This document shows positions 37,443 to 49,572 of a stretch of 64,000 nt of DNA, piece by piece. Source of the stretch: Sapria himalayana (taxonomy: Eukaryota; Streptophyta; Magnoliopsida; Malpighiales; Rafflesiaceae); assembly GCA_029783825.1 (NCBI GenBank), contig JAREIK010018692.1, positions 1-64,000 on the forward strand. The letters run 5' to 3'. Numbering within the stretch: position 1 is the stretch's first letter; every line of letters starts with the position of its first letter. Below the pieces are notes generated by a model. That model was not told where the DNA came from, searched no databases, and was given only the letters and a program-made list of their open reading frames with translations. A program made the position numbers and the translations under genes.

Positions 37443-37833
37443 AGATTGAGACACAAAATGATAGATTTATTAATAGATAAATTAATAGATAGATAGATAG
37501 ATAAATAGATAGAAAATAAATAGATAGATAGATAGATAGACAAATAGATAGATAAACAGATAGACATACAAAAACAAACATAGTTAGATAAACAAATTCA
37601 TAGATTGATTGGTAGATAGATAGATAGATTTATATTTAAATTGATATATAGAATGATAGACACATATCTAGATAGATTGATAGACATAAAGACATATTGA
37701 TAAAAAGATATATTAAAAGATAGAAAGATTTACAAAAAGATAGACAAATAGATATAGAGATGGATAGACAAATATATAGAGAAACACACAGATATATAGA
37801 TAAATAAATAGACAGATAGATATACAGATAGAA

Positions 37834-37835
<2 letters not shown>

Positions 37836-37887
<52 letters not shown>

Positions 37888-37896
37888 ACACACACA
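37836..37896. repeat. (TA)n plus (CA)n compound microsatellite
   Basis: About 48 bases of alternating A and T, directly followed by AAACACACACACAC, within GATA repeats. Confidence 0.93.
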
Positions 37897-38201
37897 AATA
37901 GATAGGTAGATAGATAGATATATAGATAGATAGACATATAGATAGGCAAATAGATAGATAGATAAATAGATAATAATATAGTTAGATAGATAGATAGAAA
38001 TATAGATAGATAGATAGACATAATAATAGATAGATTGACATATTGATAGATAGACACATAGATACATAGATAGATAGATATTTAAATAAAAAATAGATAG
38101 ATAGACAAATAGAAAGACTATTATATTGAAAAAAAGATAGATAGATAGATATATAAAGATATATATATGTAAATAGATAGACAAATAGATAGAAAGATAG
38201 A

Positions 38202-38204
38202 TAG
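38202..38204. repeat. CACTA-B target-site duplication, left copy (TAG)
   Basis: TAG precedes CACTACAACAAAAC. TAG also follows the right terminus at 43566-43568. A 3-bp duplication is characteristic of CACTA elements. In a TAGA-rich target a chance match is possible. Confidence 0.8.
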
Positions 38205-38485
38205 CACTACAACAAAACAGCAAATTAATGATGCTTTATATCTTTACGCTTTCAGAAAATGTCATTATATTATTTGTAATTAGACATTTAATGACATTTT
38301 TCTAAAAGCATCATTATTTGGAAAATGTATTAAGTTTTTATGACACTTACTAGAAGTGTCATTTTTACTACAACAAAACTTAAAATTAATGATGCTTTAT
38401 ATTTTAATAATTTTATAAAATGTCATTATTATATTTGTAAGTAGACATTTAATGACACTTACTAGATGTGTCATTGTTAAGACTA
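38205..38485. repeat. Tandemly duplicated 5' terminus of CACTA-B
   Basis: The outer terminus starts CACTACAACAAAAC at 38205. A second copy starts TACTACAACAAAAC at 38366, about 161 bp further in. Both continue into AATTAATGATGCTTTATAT, AAAATGTCATTAT, TAGACATTTAATGACA and GACACTTACTAGA, with small differences. Confidence 0.9.
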
Positions 38486-38934
38486 ATAGGTTAGGAAAAT
38501 TTCTTACCTCCTTAAAAATTTCTAAGGAATAAGGGGCTGAAAATTAAAAACCTTGTCACTTTTATTGGTGTCGTGGATGTGAAAAATTTAATTTTGAATT
38601 TATTGATTTGTAACTAATTTCTTATTTATTTTTTTTAAATAATTAATAATATTTTTAATTTTACTCTATAATAATAATAAAATTATCAAATTTTAGTTGA
38701 AAATTATTTATTAAAAATAAACAGAAACTTATGATAAAATTTAAAAATATCTAAATATTTTTACATTCAAAATTGAGTTTTTTATTTATAAAATAAGTAA
38801 TAATATTTAATTTTAAAATTAATTTGTTAATATTTAATTTATCCCTAAGAGAAATAAAAATATAATGTAAATATAAGGTGATTGAATAAAATTATGTGAT
38901 TAATTTAATATTATTTTTAACTTAATTTAATATA

Positions 38935-39090
38935 ATGAAGAATTGATCACTAGAAAGACTTGCGTGTCTTCTTCATCATGTTCGGCCATTTCCAACAGCT
39001 CGGCTTCAAGCTTGCGTCTCCGATATCATTGGCCATATTTGCAGCATCTTTTAAGTTTTCCCATTAAGTTTCTAATTGTATCTTCTCTTC
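38935..39090 (-). pseudogene. Unrecognised coding-like fragment, possibly captured
   Basis: On the reverse strand, one frame gives a charged, protein-like stretch (YRRRKLEAELLEMAEHDEEDTQ, with one stop just upstream) that stands out from the AT-rich surroundings by composition. I do not recognise the family. It may be a captured gene exon or part of an old transposon protein. The call rests only on composition and residue pattern. Confidence 0.25.
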
Positions 39091-39579
39091 CATACATTTA
39101 ATTTTTATCAAAAAATAGCGCATTGAATCACTAGAATTGATGAGGTTAACCTATTGGCGATCAGTAGTCATCAGCATACTTAGACCATTACATGAACCAC
39201 TACCACATCTCAACATTGTTTTGGTTACGTTCTTGTCAGTACAACTTCAAACAAAACACCATTAACTACCCACTCTTTACCCATTTTAGTTGTTGACTTA
39301 TACTTAGTCTTTTCCTTATTTTTCTCTTAAGTTGTGGTAGTTTATTTTGTAAAGTCAGTGGGGGTGTTCTCCCACATAGTGGGGGGTTTTTAAATTTATC
39401 TTTAATGCCTATTTAAAGGCTGATTATGTCATGAATGTAACGGATAGAAAAGAGCAAGCTCCATATTTTCTTCTCACCAACTATTCGACAAAATTCTTCT
39501 TCCATAATTATATTGTTTCTCTAAGCATCCAATATCTTGATTCTCTAAGTATTCACGGAACATCTTTATATTATATATT

Positions 39580-39837
39580 GTGATAATTTTTTTAGGGAAT
39601 TTGGATGAGAGGGTGAGCGATAGGATTTTGTATGATATTTTAATTCAAGCTGGGAGAGTTCTGAAGTTGCACTTTGCTCAGGATAAGGAGAGTGACAAAT
39701 TCAAAGGATATGCTTTTGCAGAATATGAAAATCGTGAGATTGCAGACTATGCTGTCAAGCTTTTCTCTGGTCTAGTGGTTATCTATGATCATACCCTAAA
39801 GTTTACGATGTGTCCATTATTTTCTACAAGCATTTGA
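39580..39837 (+). pseudogene. RBM7-like RRM domain, captured gene fragment
   Basis: The frame starts within IIFLGNLDERVSDRILYDIL and runs to a TGA at 39835. It encodes most of one RNA-recognition motif: RNP2 is IFLGNL, RNP1 is KGYAFAEY, followed by ADYAVKLFSGLVVIYDHTLKF. The DERVSDRILYDI...QAGRV pattern is that of plant homologues of RBM7, an RRM protein that in animals belongs to the nuclear exosome targeting (NEXT) complex. No ATG precedes the domain, and the last residues (CPLFSTSI) look like read-through into intron. The fragment lies on the same strand as the ULP1 exons. It is best explained as a host gene piece picked up by the transposon. Confidence 0.8.
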
Positions 39838-40261
39838 GTGTATGTGAATTTATCTCTTCAGCTGGATCCAGTTTGTTGTATTTCCTGCAGTTTCTCCTAC
39901 TGCCCATTGGACATGATTTTGCCTATTATGAAATAAACTAGCAAAACTCTTCTTTGTGAAGATTTCTGGGCAATATAAACTACATAACATCTGTAATGTG
40001 ATTGTTTCTTCCCCAAATTCATCTGGAATGCTAATGCATTCTCCTTTGCTGCTGAGTGGAAGTGAAAACTTACTTCAATCCAAGCGATTGTTTGTTTGAT
40101 CATGTAGGGGATCGTCCTATTCTTATCCCCATTATTATTCAGAAGGTACTATACTTCTAGAACTTTCAAAAGTTGTGATTCCTTTGTGGGTCTATTTTCT
40201 TCAGGATCTCTTGTGCTGTATACTTTTTTGATTTTATTCAGTGTCAGCCTTCCTTAATTGC

Positions 40262-40415
40262 ATGAACCACCCCAATGCATATGGGTCACCTTTCTCTGAC
40301 ATTTCTTATGATTTGGGTCAGAGACTTTCTGTGTCGCCACTTGGGTCTGGTAGCCAGTTAAGGTCCGGAAGCTATGATAGGAGTAGCAGTATATCATACC
40401 CATCCTATTGGTAAT
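40262..40415 (+). pseudogene. RBM7-like gene, probable C-terminal exon, captured
   Basis: One frame reads NAYGSPFSDISYDLGQRL, then SVSPLGSGSQLRSGSYDRSS, then SISYPSYW. A GS/Y-rich tail ending in SYPSY is what I would expect for the C-terminus of a plant RBM7-like protein. It lies about 430 bp downstream of the RRM in the same orientation, with intron-like T-rich sequence between. Assignment of this tail relies on memory of the family and is less certain than that of the RRM. Confidence 0.6.
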
Positions 40416-41969
40416 CTTTAAAAGTTTTTATTTTTAAGCTTCAAATGCATCAAGTAGATGTTTGTCTATGTGTATAAGAAGCCTGTTATGTAGCATGTTT
40501 GGAGTGTGCTGTGAAACTTAATTTATTTGTGTATTTTGTGTAGACTCTACAATGTTGTTTATTAAGTTTAGTAGCTTCACTTAGTGGATACCTCCTGATT
40601 TATTGTTTCTGAAAGCTTCATCATTCCAAGTACCCTTTTCTTTAACATTGTCTCATCTTTCCTAGCTCAGCATTTTATTTGACAATACCTTGTTTGTTCA
40701 TGAAAAATTACTATCATGATGAAGTAAAAACTGCTAGAATAGTTTTTTTTCACCCTTTACTCAATCTCCCTTACCAACCTCATGGTAGATGTAATGACAA
40801 ATTTTTATACATTAGTGATAGTTTAAACACGTCTAAAAAACTACTAGAATAGTTAGTTTCAAGGAAAAATGTACGCTTTGATGATTAAATTGTAGTGTTA
40901 GATGTTGATAATGGAGGGATGATGGAGTGGCCCTTGTTCGTTGTGTATATGTAGCATAGCTTGATCCAACTTACTAGCCGTTTAGACTTAATTTGGTTCG
41001 AGTCTTATGCTTGACATGGGTCATGTTGGGTCCTGGGGTGGTGCTTGTGAGACTGTAATTTGAGCATACATGATAGCTACAAAAAATGTTATGGGTTGGG
41101 TGTGATAAGGGTGGGCATGTGATTTTTTTTTTGACACATGACTCACCTATAATCATGCTTTCTTTGATGCAATAACTATGCAACCATTCCATTGAATGTT
41201 GTAAGTGGGTGGAATCCAACATTGGATTTTGTTTGGTTTGGTAAAAAAATTATACAATTCTCCTAAAATTAGTTGTTAAGGTTAGAACACAAAGCTTAGA
41301 TAAAAAAAGTAAGCTGAAAACTATTTAAGGTTTATATAAAAATATATAATGACTAATTTATAATTTGGATATAAATTATAATAATAGTTTTTATATATTC
41401 ATTATAATATTAATTTATTTATATAATTTATAGAATAATATCCTATTTTATTATATCTTTTCTTTAGAGAAAATTAAATATTTTAAAAATAAATATATTT
41501 ATAATTACATAAATAATAAAAATGTATGATTTTTAAGAATAAAAAATAGAGATATATTATATATTTCATCTCCTAAAATAGAGATATAAATATAAAGAAT
41601 TTAAAATTTTATATACAAAAATTTTTGAGTTGTGATCTATTTGAGTCGAGTTACTAGTTTGTCGACTAAACTAGTTAACATTTTTTGTCATGCTCGAACT
41701 CGAATTGATCTTACACGAGTTGAGTTTTTATCAAATTTTAATAGAGTTGAGTCCGAGTAGCTTGTGAGTTTTCTCGTCTCATTAGCACCTAAAGTTATAA
41801 CCACAAATTAACTAATTGATTGATAATATTCCAAAATGCGAATCTATTCCATAATGGAACATGATAATATTTTGGGTGGCTAAATATATTTTCTTGATTA
41901 CTCTAATATTTATAAATGATTTTGATTCATTGAATATTCTTGAGTGTTAATTTTTTTCTAAGTATCACA

Positions 41970-42640
41970 ACAAGATGGTGACTGTCAAATTGTTATTTAT
42001 CCCACAATTTTCATAGAGGAGGTTTTTGGACAGTCATTTAAGACATTCCTCATGAAAGAAGATATGGATATCATAATATCATCAACAGAGGTATCATCTA
42101 ATTGCCTTATGTTCTATATATGATATAAGAAATATTTAATATGTTTTTCATAAATTTTAACTATCTTATTTATGCTTTAATTTTTCATAATGAGAATTGT
42201 ATTTAATATTAGTTAAATTAAAATATTAAAACTTTTAAATATTGTGTGAAATTAAATCAAGCACTTGCATACAAAGATGGTTGATGCTAAAGAGGCGGAG
42301 TGATTTATTTTTGTAAATCCAACCTTGGTTTCCAATGTTGGATTGGGAGAAGCAAGCAAGAAAAATAGGTCAAATGTTATGGCTAATCGGTTGATGAATG
42401 CAAATAATGCAGATTTTGTTTTTATTCCATATAACCGAGGGTAAGTTATTTAACATAAGTAAGATTATAAGTATGCATATTTATCAAATTATAAATGTTA
42501 TGTTGTTACACTAATGTTAATTTTGTAGTTGTCATTGGGTATTGGTGGTACTTGACATAATGACTTTGATCACCTATTATCTTGATTTCTTGCATCATCA
42601 ACCTTCAGATGATCTTAAAGACATTGTTAATATGTAAGTT
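41970..42640 (+). pseudogene. ULP1-like (C48) protease exons carried by CACTA-B
   Basis: Three exon-like blocks are seen. Near 41974-42110: YPTIFIEEVFGQSF, then MKEDMDIIISSTEVSSNCLM. Near 42270-42440, after a TGA: FVNPTLVSNVGLGEASKKNR, then ADFVFIPYNRG, ending at a GTAAG donor. Near 42528-42633: CHWVLVVLDIMTLITYYLDF, then PSDDLKDIVNM with another GTAAG donor. HW supplies the catalytic histidine, and the aspartate follows in the YYLDF block. The downstream catalytic cysteine block is not found. ULP1-like domains often travel with plant CACTA and MULE elements. The fragment is not a working protease. Confidence 0.82.
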
Positions 42641-43338
42641 TTTCCCTTATTATTATAGAATGAAGTATTTATTGGTAACAAAAAAAATTTTTTCTTAATG
42701 CAAGGCTCAAAGAAATATTCACTTTAAAAAACATACCTCATCAAAAATGTTATGTCATAATTGATAAATCACCTACTTTATATTTTATCCATTACTACTA
42801 ACTCTGTTTTTGTTGTTGTTAAATTTGTTTAATCGTATATGTCAATTGTTATATAGATTATTTTTATGATATGTTGTTATCATTCCTGTTTTTTTCCAAT
42901 GCTCTATAATATATTTTTTTCTGCAAGTGTAAGTATTTATTGTTCATCTTTTTGTATGCAGGTTACCTTATTTGGAAATTAACTCTTAACTTTGTCATGC
43001 TAGCAGAAACCAGTTTTATGGAGATAAGGCACAATTGGGTTGCATATATCAAAAATTTTGAATTGAATTTAAAAAATGAATGTTGAAATTGTGTTATATT
43101 TTTTTTTGATTTGTAAGAAGTCCGAGTTCCCCATTGTACTTGAAAACTATATTCTTAGTATGAATTGTAAAGAATGTTGTTCTTATGTGCATGAAGTATT
43201 ACAATAACAGGTGAAAATATATTCACAATAATTATTAAATTTAAATTTATTTAAATCATTATCTTCCTTGACGCTTTTACTAAGTGTCATAGTATTAAAA
43301 AAATTTACGATAGCTACAACATATAATGATATTTTTTT

Positions 43339-43437
43339 GCAGTGTCGTTGAATCATACCTTGACGCTAAAATAAAGCATTATTGTTAATAAAAATGACAC
43401 TTTATTTTAGCATCAAGGCATGATTCAACGACACTAC
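43339..43437. repeat. Subterminal hairpin near the right end of CACTA-B
   Basis: An imperfect inverted repeat of about 45 bp per arm: GCAGTGTCGTTGAATCATAC...GACGCTAAAATAAAG on the left against CTTTATTTTAGCATCAAGGC...GATTCAACGACACTAC on the right, with a loop of about 10 bases. The right arm ends in ACACTAC, which resembles a terminus. Confidence 0.88.
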
Positions 43438-45008
43438 AAAAAAAACGTCATTATATATATAGACTTTTTATGTCACGCTAGCGGATGACGCTATCAATAA
43501 GTGACATTATTTATATATATAATGATACTTTTTAAGCGTGATTGATTATGGTTTTTGTTGTAGTGTAGACAAATAAATAAATACATAGATAGAAATATAG
43601 ACATATAGACAAATAGAAAGACAAATACATAGATAAATTGACATATAGACATATAGACAAATAGAAAGACAAATACATAGATAGATAAATAAATAAATTG
43701 ATAGATAGATTGATAGACAGCTTGATAGACAAATAGATAGACAAAATTTAGACAAATAGAAAGATGCATTGAAAGAAAGATTGATAGACAGAGTGAATGA
43801 AAAATTGATAGATAGATAGTTAGATAGTTTGATAAATAGATAGACAAATAGAGAAATAGATAGATAGATAAATCAACAAATTATTAGACAGATATAGAGA
43901 TTTATAGATCAACATATAGATATACAGATTGATATACATTTAGATAGACAGATAGATAGAAGATAGATAGGAAAATAGATATATAGTTAAATAGACAAGT
44001 AGATAGAAAAAAAATTAGATAGTTAAATAAATAGATTGATAGATAAATATATAGATAGATAGATAAATAAATCAATAGACAAATAGATAGATATATAGAT
44101 CGAGATATTGATATAAAGAAATAAAGATAGATAGATTGATACACACACACACACACACACACACTCACACATAAATAGACAAGTAAATAGATATATAAAT
44201 AGATCGATAGATAGACTAATAGATTGATAGATTGATAAAATAGATAGCTAGTTATATAGAGATACAGATAGACTGATAGTAATATAGAAAAATAGATAGT
44301 TATACAGCTAGACAAACAGATAAAAAGACAAATAGATAGTAAATAGATAGAATGATATAAAGATAGACAGACTAGCATGTATTCAGCCAGAGAGGCCATC
44401 AGGTTGGTATGTAGATATAGAGATCGACAAACAAACAAATATAAATTTAAAATGATAGAAAAATAGACAAATAGACAAACATATAGACAAATAGATATAT
44501 AGACAGACAGACAGATAGAAAGATAAATAGATAGACAGACAGATAGACAGATAGAAAGATAGATAGATTGACAGACAGACAGATAGATAAATAGATAGAT
44601 AGATATATAGATATTTTCATAGAGTGATTGATAGACATATAGATAGAAAAATTGATAAATAAATAAACTGATAGATATACAAATAGAGAAATAGAAAGAT
44701 TGATAGATAGATACACAGGTTGATAAATAGAATGATATACAAATTGATAGATTGATTGATATACATATTGATAGAAAAATTAATAGATATATTGATAGAT
44801 AGATAAATAGACAGATTGATATATAGATTAATAGATAGATTAATAGATATATAGATAGACAGACTCACTGACAGATAGATAGATAGACATTTAGATAGAC
44901 AAATAGATATAATGATAGATAAATAGATATATAAATATATTATTAGACTGATATATAGCTAGATAGATAGATAGATAGATAGGTAGATAAATAGTCATAT
45001 AGATAGAT

Positions 45009-45009
<1 letters not shown>

Positions 45010-45047
<38 letters not shown>
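45010..45047. repeat. (TA)n microsatellite in GATA array
   Basis: About 38 bases of alternating A and T. Confidence 0.95.
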
Positions 45048-45049
<2 letters not shown>

Positions 45050-46807
45050 CTGATAAATAAACATATAGATAGACAAATCGATAGATTGATTGATTGATTA
45101 ATTAATTGATTGATTGAAATATAGATAGACAGATAGATATATAGATAGATGGATAGCAATTTAGATAAATAGGTAGACAGATAAACATATATATATATAT
45201 ATATAGGTAAATAAATAGAAAGTTAGATATACATATAGAAAGACAGCTAGATAGACAGAAAGATAGATAGATAGATAAGTTGTTAGATAGATAGGTAAAT
45301 AGATAGATAGTTATATAGATAGATAGATAGAAAGATGGATAGACAAGTTGATAAATAAATAGATAGATAGATATATAAACATATAGATAGATTTATAGAT
45401 AGACAGATAGATATACTATTAGATAGAAAGATATATAGATTGATATATAGATAGATACATAGAAAATTAGTTAGACATATAGATAAACTAATATTTAGAC
45501 AGATAGATAAATAAATAAATAAACTTATCGATAGACAGATATATAGATAGACAAATAGAAAGCTAGACAGACAGACATGCAAGCTATTAGGCAGGTTGAA
45601 AATCACACATGTATGCAGATAGCTAAACAAACCAACAAACAAATAGAAACATAGAATGACTAACAATCATACAATCTGACAAAAGACAGACAAATAGATA
45701 GATAGATAAGTTGATAGATAGGCAGATAGAAAAATAGATGTATAAATAGATATATAGTTTGATATTAGATTGATAGACAAATATATATAAAATTGATAGA
45801 CTAATAGATAGATAAATAGATAGATAGACAAATAGGTTGACATATAGATAGAAAGATAGAGAGATAGATAGATAAATAGACAAACAGTTTGATATATAGA
45901 AAAATAGATAGATTGATAGACATATTTATAGGTAGATTCTTAGAAAGTTTGATAGGTCGATTGCTAATAGCCAAGTAGATAGACATATAGATAGGCTAAT
46001 AGATGATATGAGATTGATAGACAAATAGATATAAAAATTGATAGACTAATAGATAGATAAATAGATAGATAGACAAATAGGTAGACATATAGATAGAAAG
46101 ATAGAGAGATAGATAGATAAATAGACAGACAGTTGATAGATAAAAAAATAGATAGATTGATAGACATATTTATAGATAGATTCTTAGAAAGTTTGATAGG
46201 TCGATTGCTAAATAGCCAAGTAGATAGACATATAGATAGACTCATAGATAGATAGATCGATAAATTCATAAATATATATATAGATAAATAGATATATAGA
46301 TATATAGATAAAATTAGACAGACATATAGATAGACAGATAGATAGGCAAATATATAATAAAACAGATTTTAGATAGACAGATAGGAAAGTAGTCAGATAT
46401 GCAGGCAATTATGCATGTAGGTAGACTTATAGATAGAAAAATAAACAAATCGACACAAAAAATGATAGAAAAATAAACAAATAGATAAACATATAGACAA
46501 ATAGATAGTTTGGCAGAGATACAGATAGATAGATAGATATATAGATAGATAGATAGATAGACACATAGATAGATAGATAGAAAGATAAATAGATAGATAG
46601 TTTGATAGAGAGATTGATAGACAGATATATAGACAAATTGATAGACATACACATAGTTAGATAGATAAATAGATAGAGAGAAAATTGATTAATAGAATGA
46701 TACAAAAATTGATAGATAGATTGATAGACAGATAGGTATACAGATAGATAGATATATAGATAGATAGACATATAGAAAGATAGATAGACAAATATATAGA
46801 TAGATAG

Positions 46808-46861
<54 letters not shown>
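46808..46861. repeat. (TA)n microsatellite in GATA array
   Basis: About 54 bases of alternating A and T with one C interruption near the start. Confidence 0.93.
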
Positions 46862-46863
<2 letters not shown>

Positions 46864-47591
46864 AAATTATTAGCTTGATATATAGATAGATAGATTGATA
46901 GATAGACATATAGATAGACAGTTAGATAGACACATAGTAGATAAATATATAGTTAGAAAGAAATAAAGATAGATTGAATGATAAATTAACATATAGATAG
47001 ATAGATCAATAGACAAATTGAAAGAAAGATAGATAGATAGATAGAAATATAAATAGACATATATAATTATATAGATAGACACACACACACACAGATAGAT
47101 ACATAGATAGATACACAGATATATAGATAGATAGACAAATAGATATACAAATAGATAGAAAGATAGTTATATTGATTGATAGCTAGATATATAGATAGAT
47201 CATTAGATTGATAAATGGGTTGTTAGATAGATAGATAGATATAGATAGGTAGGTAGTTATATAAACAGATATATAGATAGATAAATAGATAGATAGATAA
47301 ATAGATAGACAAGTAAATAAATAATTAGATAGATATATAGATAAACATATAGACACATATATAGATAGACAGATAGATAGAAAGATATATAGATAGATGG
47401 AAAGATATCTAGATAGATATAGATAGATAGATGGACAAGTAGATCGATAGATAGATAGATAGATAGACTAAAATATAGACAAATAGATAGCCAACAAATA
47501 AATAGATAGATATATAAATAGTCAGATACATACATAGATAGAAAGATATACAGATAGTTACTTTTAAAAATAGACTGTAAAATAGATAGAT

Positions 47592-47880
47592 CACTATAAC
47601 AAAAATTCCAAATAGCTAGGCAAATATCCCTAGCTAAATGGGTTTTATCCATCACTAAAATTTAATAATGATTGATTTATGATGGAAGTTTTCCCAAGTT
47701 AAAGTGCTTGTGGTAAAATATTAATGAGGGAAAAATTCCCTAGCAAAAACTTAACGACATAAAAGTCCCTAGCTAAATTTATTTTCCCAAGCTAATTTTT
47801 ATTGTAATTTAGAGCTACAGGAATGTCCCTAGCTAAATTTCGAGGGAAACATCCCTAACTATTTTTATTCCAAAAATATT
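47592..47880. repeat. CACTA-C left terminus and subterminal motif cluster
   Basis: Terminal CACTATAACAAAAA is followed by CCCTAGCTAAAT at about 47628, 47768 and 47827, plus variants CCCTAGCAAAA and CCCAAGCTAATT. The motif is shared with CACTA-A (26002 and complements at 26290 and 26390), which places both in one family. Such clusters are the expected transposase-binding sites. Confidence 0.82.
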
Positions 47881-48072
47881 TTCACTAAATTATTTTTTTT
47901 ATGAAAAATTTAATTACATATTTTAAAAATTTTATTTTAAACTGAAAAAAACATAACCTTTAAAACATTATTTATAATTAAAAAAAACAATTAATAAATT
48001 ATTTTGATACAATATGCAACATAGTTAAAACAAAAACATAATAAAATTTATTACATATTCTTCTTCATAAAT

Positions 48073-48335
48073 GTATCTAACGATAGTGTATAAATTATAA
48101 TCTTTTCATGAAATTTACATTGCTTTCTCTCCCCCATTTCATATGATCACCATCTTTCTATTGCATCAAGCTGTCCTAGTCACGCCGCGTCATGTCTAGT
48201 GAAAATTTTTTTCGCATCTACAAGCTTCGTATGGAGAACATTGTGGTACCATATATGTATGAAAATTAAACCAATCAATCAAATCAACATATATAAATAA
48301 AAAAGGTTTTGTTTTGATAAATATATACTAATGTA
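48073..48335. repeat. CACTA-C long inverted repeat, left arm
   Basis: Shared with the complement of 63740-64000: TATCTAACGATAGTG, TATAATCT, ACATTGCTTTCTCT, ACAAGCTTCGTATGG, GGTACCATAT, AAATTAAACCA and GTTTTGTTTTGAT. Identity is imperfect with small indels. Looser similarity (repeated TATATGTACATAT) continues to about 48560. Confidence 0.83.
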
Positions 48336-49572
48336 GAATATATACATATATGCTATAGTATATATGTACATATATTCTACAGAAAACAAGATTTTATTTT
48401 GTAAAAATATGCAATACAACTTATACCTTATGTATAATACTATAGTATATATGTACAAATATATATATACATATGTGTGTGTGTGCATACATACATCAGC
48501 ATATATGTATAGTTACATATACAGAAAAATATATATACCATAATATATATTCTGTATATATTATATTTTTTGAAAATCTATTTGTATAACCAAATGTTTC
48601 TATATTAATATTTCCATTTAAGTGCATGAAAGAAAATATTAAAAGGCTGAAGATGCAGTAGTAGCACAATAACGGAGTTCCTACTAACCGGTTAGTGGAC
48701 CGAAATTTTTGGAGTAATGCCTGACCTATCTCATGATCTTACCCTCTCTAGTTAATTGAACTGAGGATGTTTAATATACAATATTTTGTATTTTATTTTG
48801 TTGGGTTACAGTTTTCACGATCTAGAACTATTCATCTTTTATCTCTTTCTCTCTCTACATGATTTATCATAACCGTTTCTGCACTGCACATACTGTAAGA
48901 CTTCTGATTTTGGTTTAATCTGTAATGCATAAGTATTTTCTGGTGGATGTAGCTAGTCGTACTGAGCGACTAGTGAACCACGTTATTTCTCATTTCTATT
49001 TTCATTTTTTTTTCTGTCGTGGTTGGTTTTGTTGTTCTTTCTTCTTCTATATCTTAACATCATTACTATGGAACTACAATTGCTCAATAATATAAATGCA
49101 CGTAAATACAAAGTATATTTGACTATGTATAATATTCTATAGAAAACTCTTGGTATTAAGATGCTTCAATTCTTTTATACTATATCTATTATTACGCAAT
49201 TCACCATAGTTTATATAGTTCAATTATTTTCAAAACATTATAAATGGAATTATTTGGAACAATAAGCATTAAAACTCAAATCTCATTATTTCTCCAACAT
49301 AGAAAAATATAGAATGCCTAATGTATGAAACATGGAGCAATACTACACAAGCTTATTTATGGAAGTAATACCCATTCCAAAGTGAGCACAATGAAGAATA
49401 ATAATCTTCTTACATCACTAGGAAAAAAACAGAAAAAAAGTCAATTTATCAAAAGTAACCTATACATGTGCTATCGCCAGGGAAGATTCCCTTGCAACCC
49501 TAGCAAATAGATAGCTTAGCTAGATTGATGACCAAAAAAACTTTAACAGAAACTAGGAGCTCCTAGCCATAA

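Larger units (their letters stand above)
36391..38204. repeat. GATA-type tetranucleotide array, left part
   Basis: Begins with a short TATATATATATA bridge after the triplet satellite, then GATAGATAGATA mixed with GACA, AATA and GATT variants. The interruption at 38205 is the CACTA-B insertion. Frames such as [10 protein letters not shown] on the reverse strand are repeat by-products. Confidence 0.93.
38205..43565 (+). mobile_element. CACTA-B: non-autonomous CACTA (En/Spm) element, 5.36 kb
   Basis: Ends are CACTACAACAAAAC on the left and GTTTTTGTTGTAGTG on the right, a terminal inverted repeat of 13-14 bp, with a TAG duplication on both sides. The element splits the GATA array cleanly. Subterminal words AATGACA and TGACACTT (with complements) recur at both ends. 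I find no transposase. The interior holds ULP1-like protease exons, two pieces of an RBM7-like RRM gene, and long AT-rich non-coding tracts (38485-38930, 39100-39570, 40420-41960, 42640-43330). It would need transposase supplied from elsewhere. Confidence 0.93.
43566..47591. repeat. GATA-type tetranucleotide array, right part
   Basis: This continues the array interrupted by CACTA-B. GATA is mixed with GACA, AATA and GATT. The region 45780-45980 is repeated at about 46015-46225 (shared TTCTTAGAAAGTTTGATAGGTCGATTGCTA, then AAGTAGATAGACATATAG), a local duplication of about 250 bp. The array ends at the left terminus of CACTA-C. Confidence 0.93.

Noticed and set aside
39350..39480. Possible LTR or promoter (GTGGGGGTGTTCTCCCAC followed by TATTTAAAGGC)
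   Set aside because: Suggestive of a retrotransposon LTR or a TATA-type promoter, but no paired LTR, primer-binding site or target duplication was found.
39580..40415. An intact host RRM gene
   Set aside because: No ATG before the domain, a stop just after it, and the pieces lie inside a CACTA element. A captured fragment fits better.
41635..41770. GAGTCGAGTT/AACTCGAATT-rich segment resembling a common plant repeat
   Set aside because: Resembles dispersed plant repeats in word content, but no terminal structure was visible.
36563..47655. Reverse-strand frames reading [10 protein letters not shown] and similar, resembling membrane proteins
   Set aside because: Translation products of GATA repeats. 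Hydrophobicity is a composition effect.
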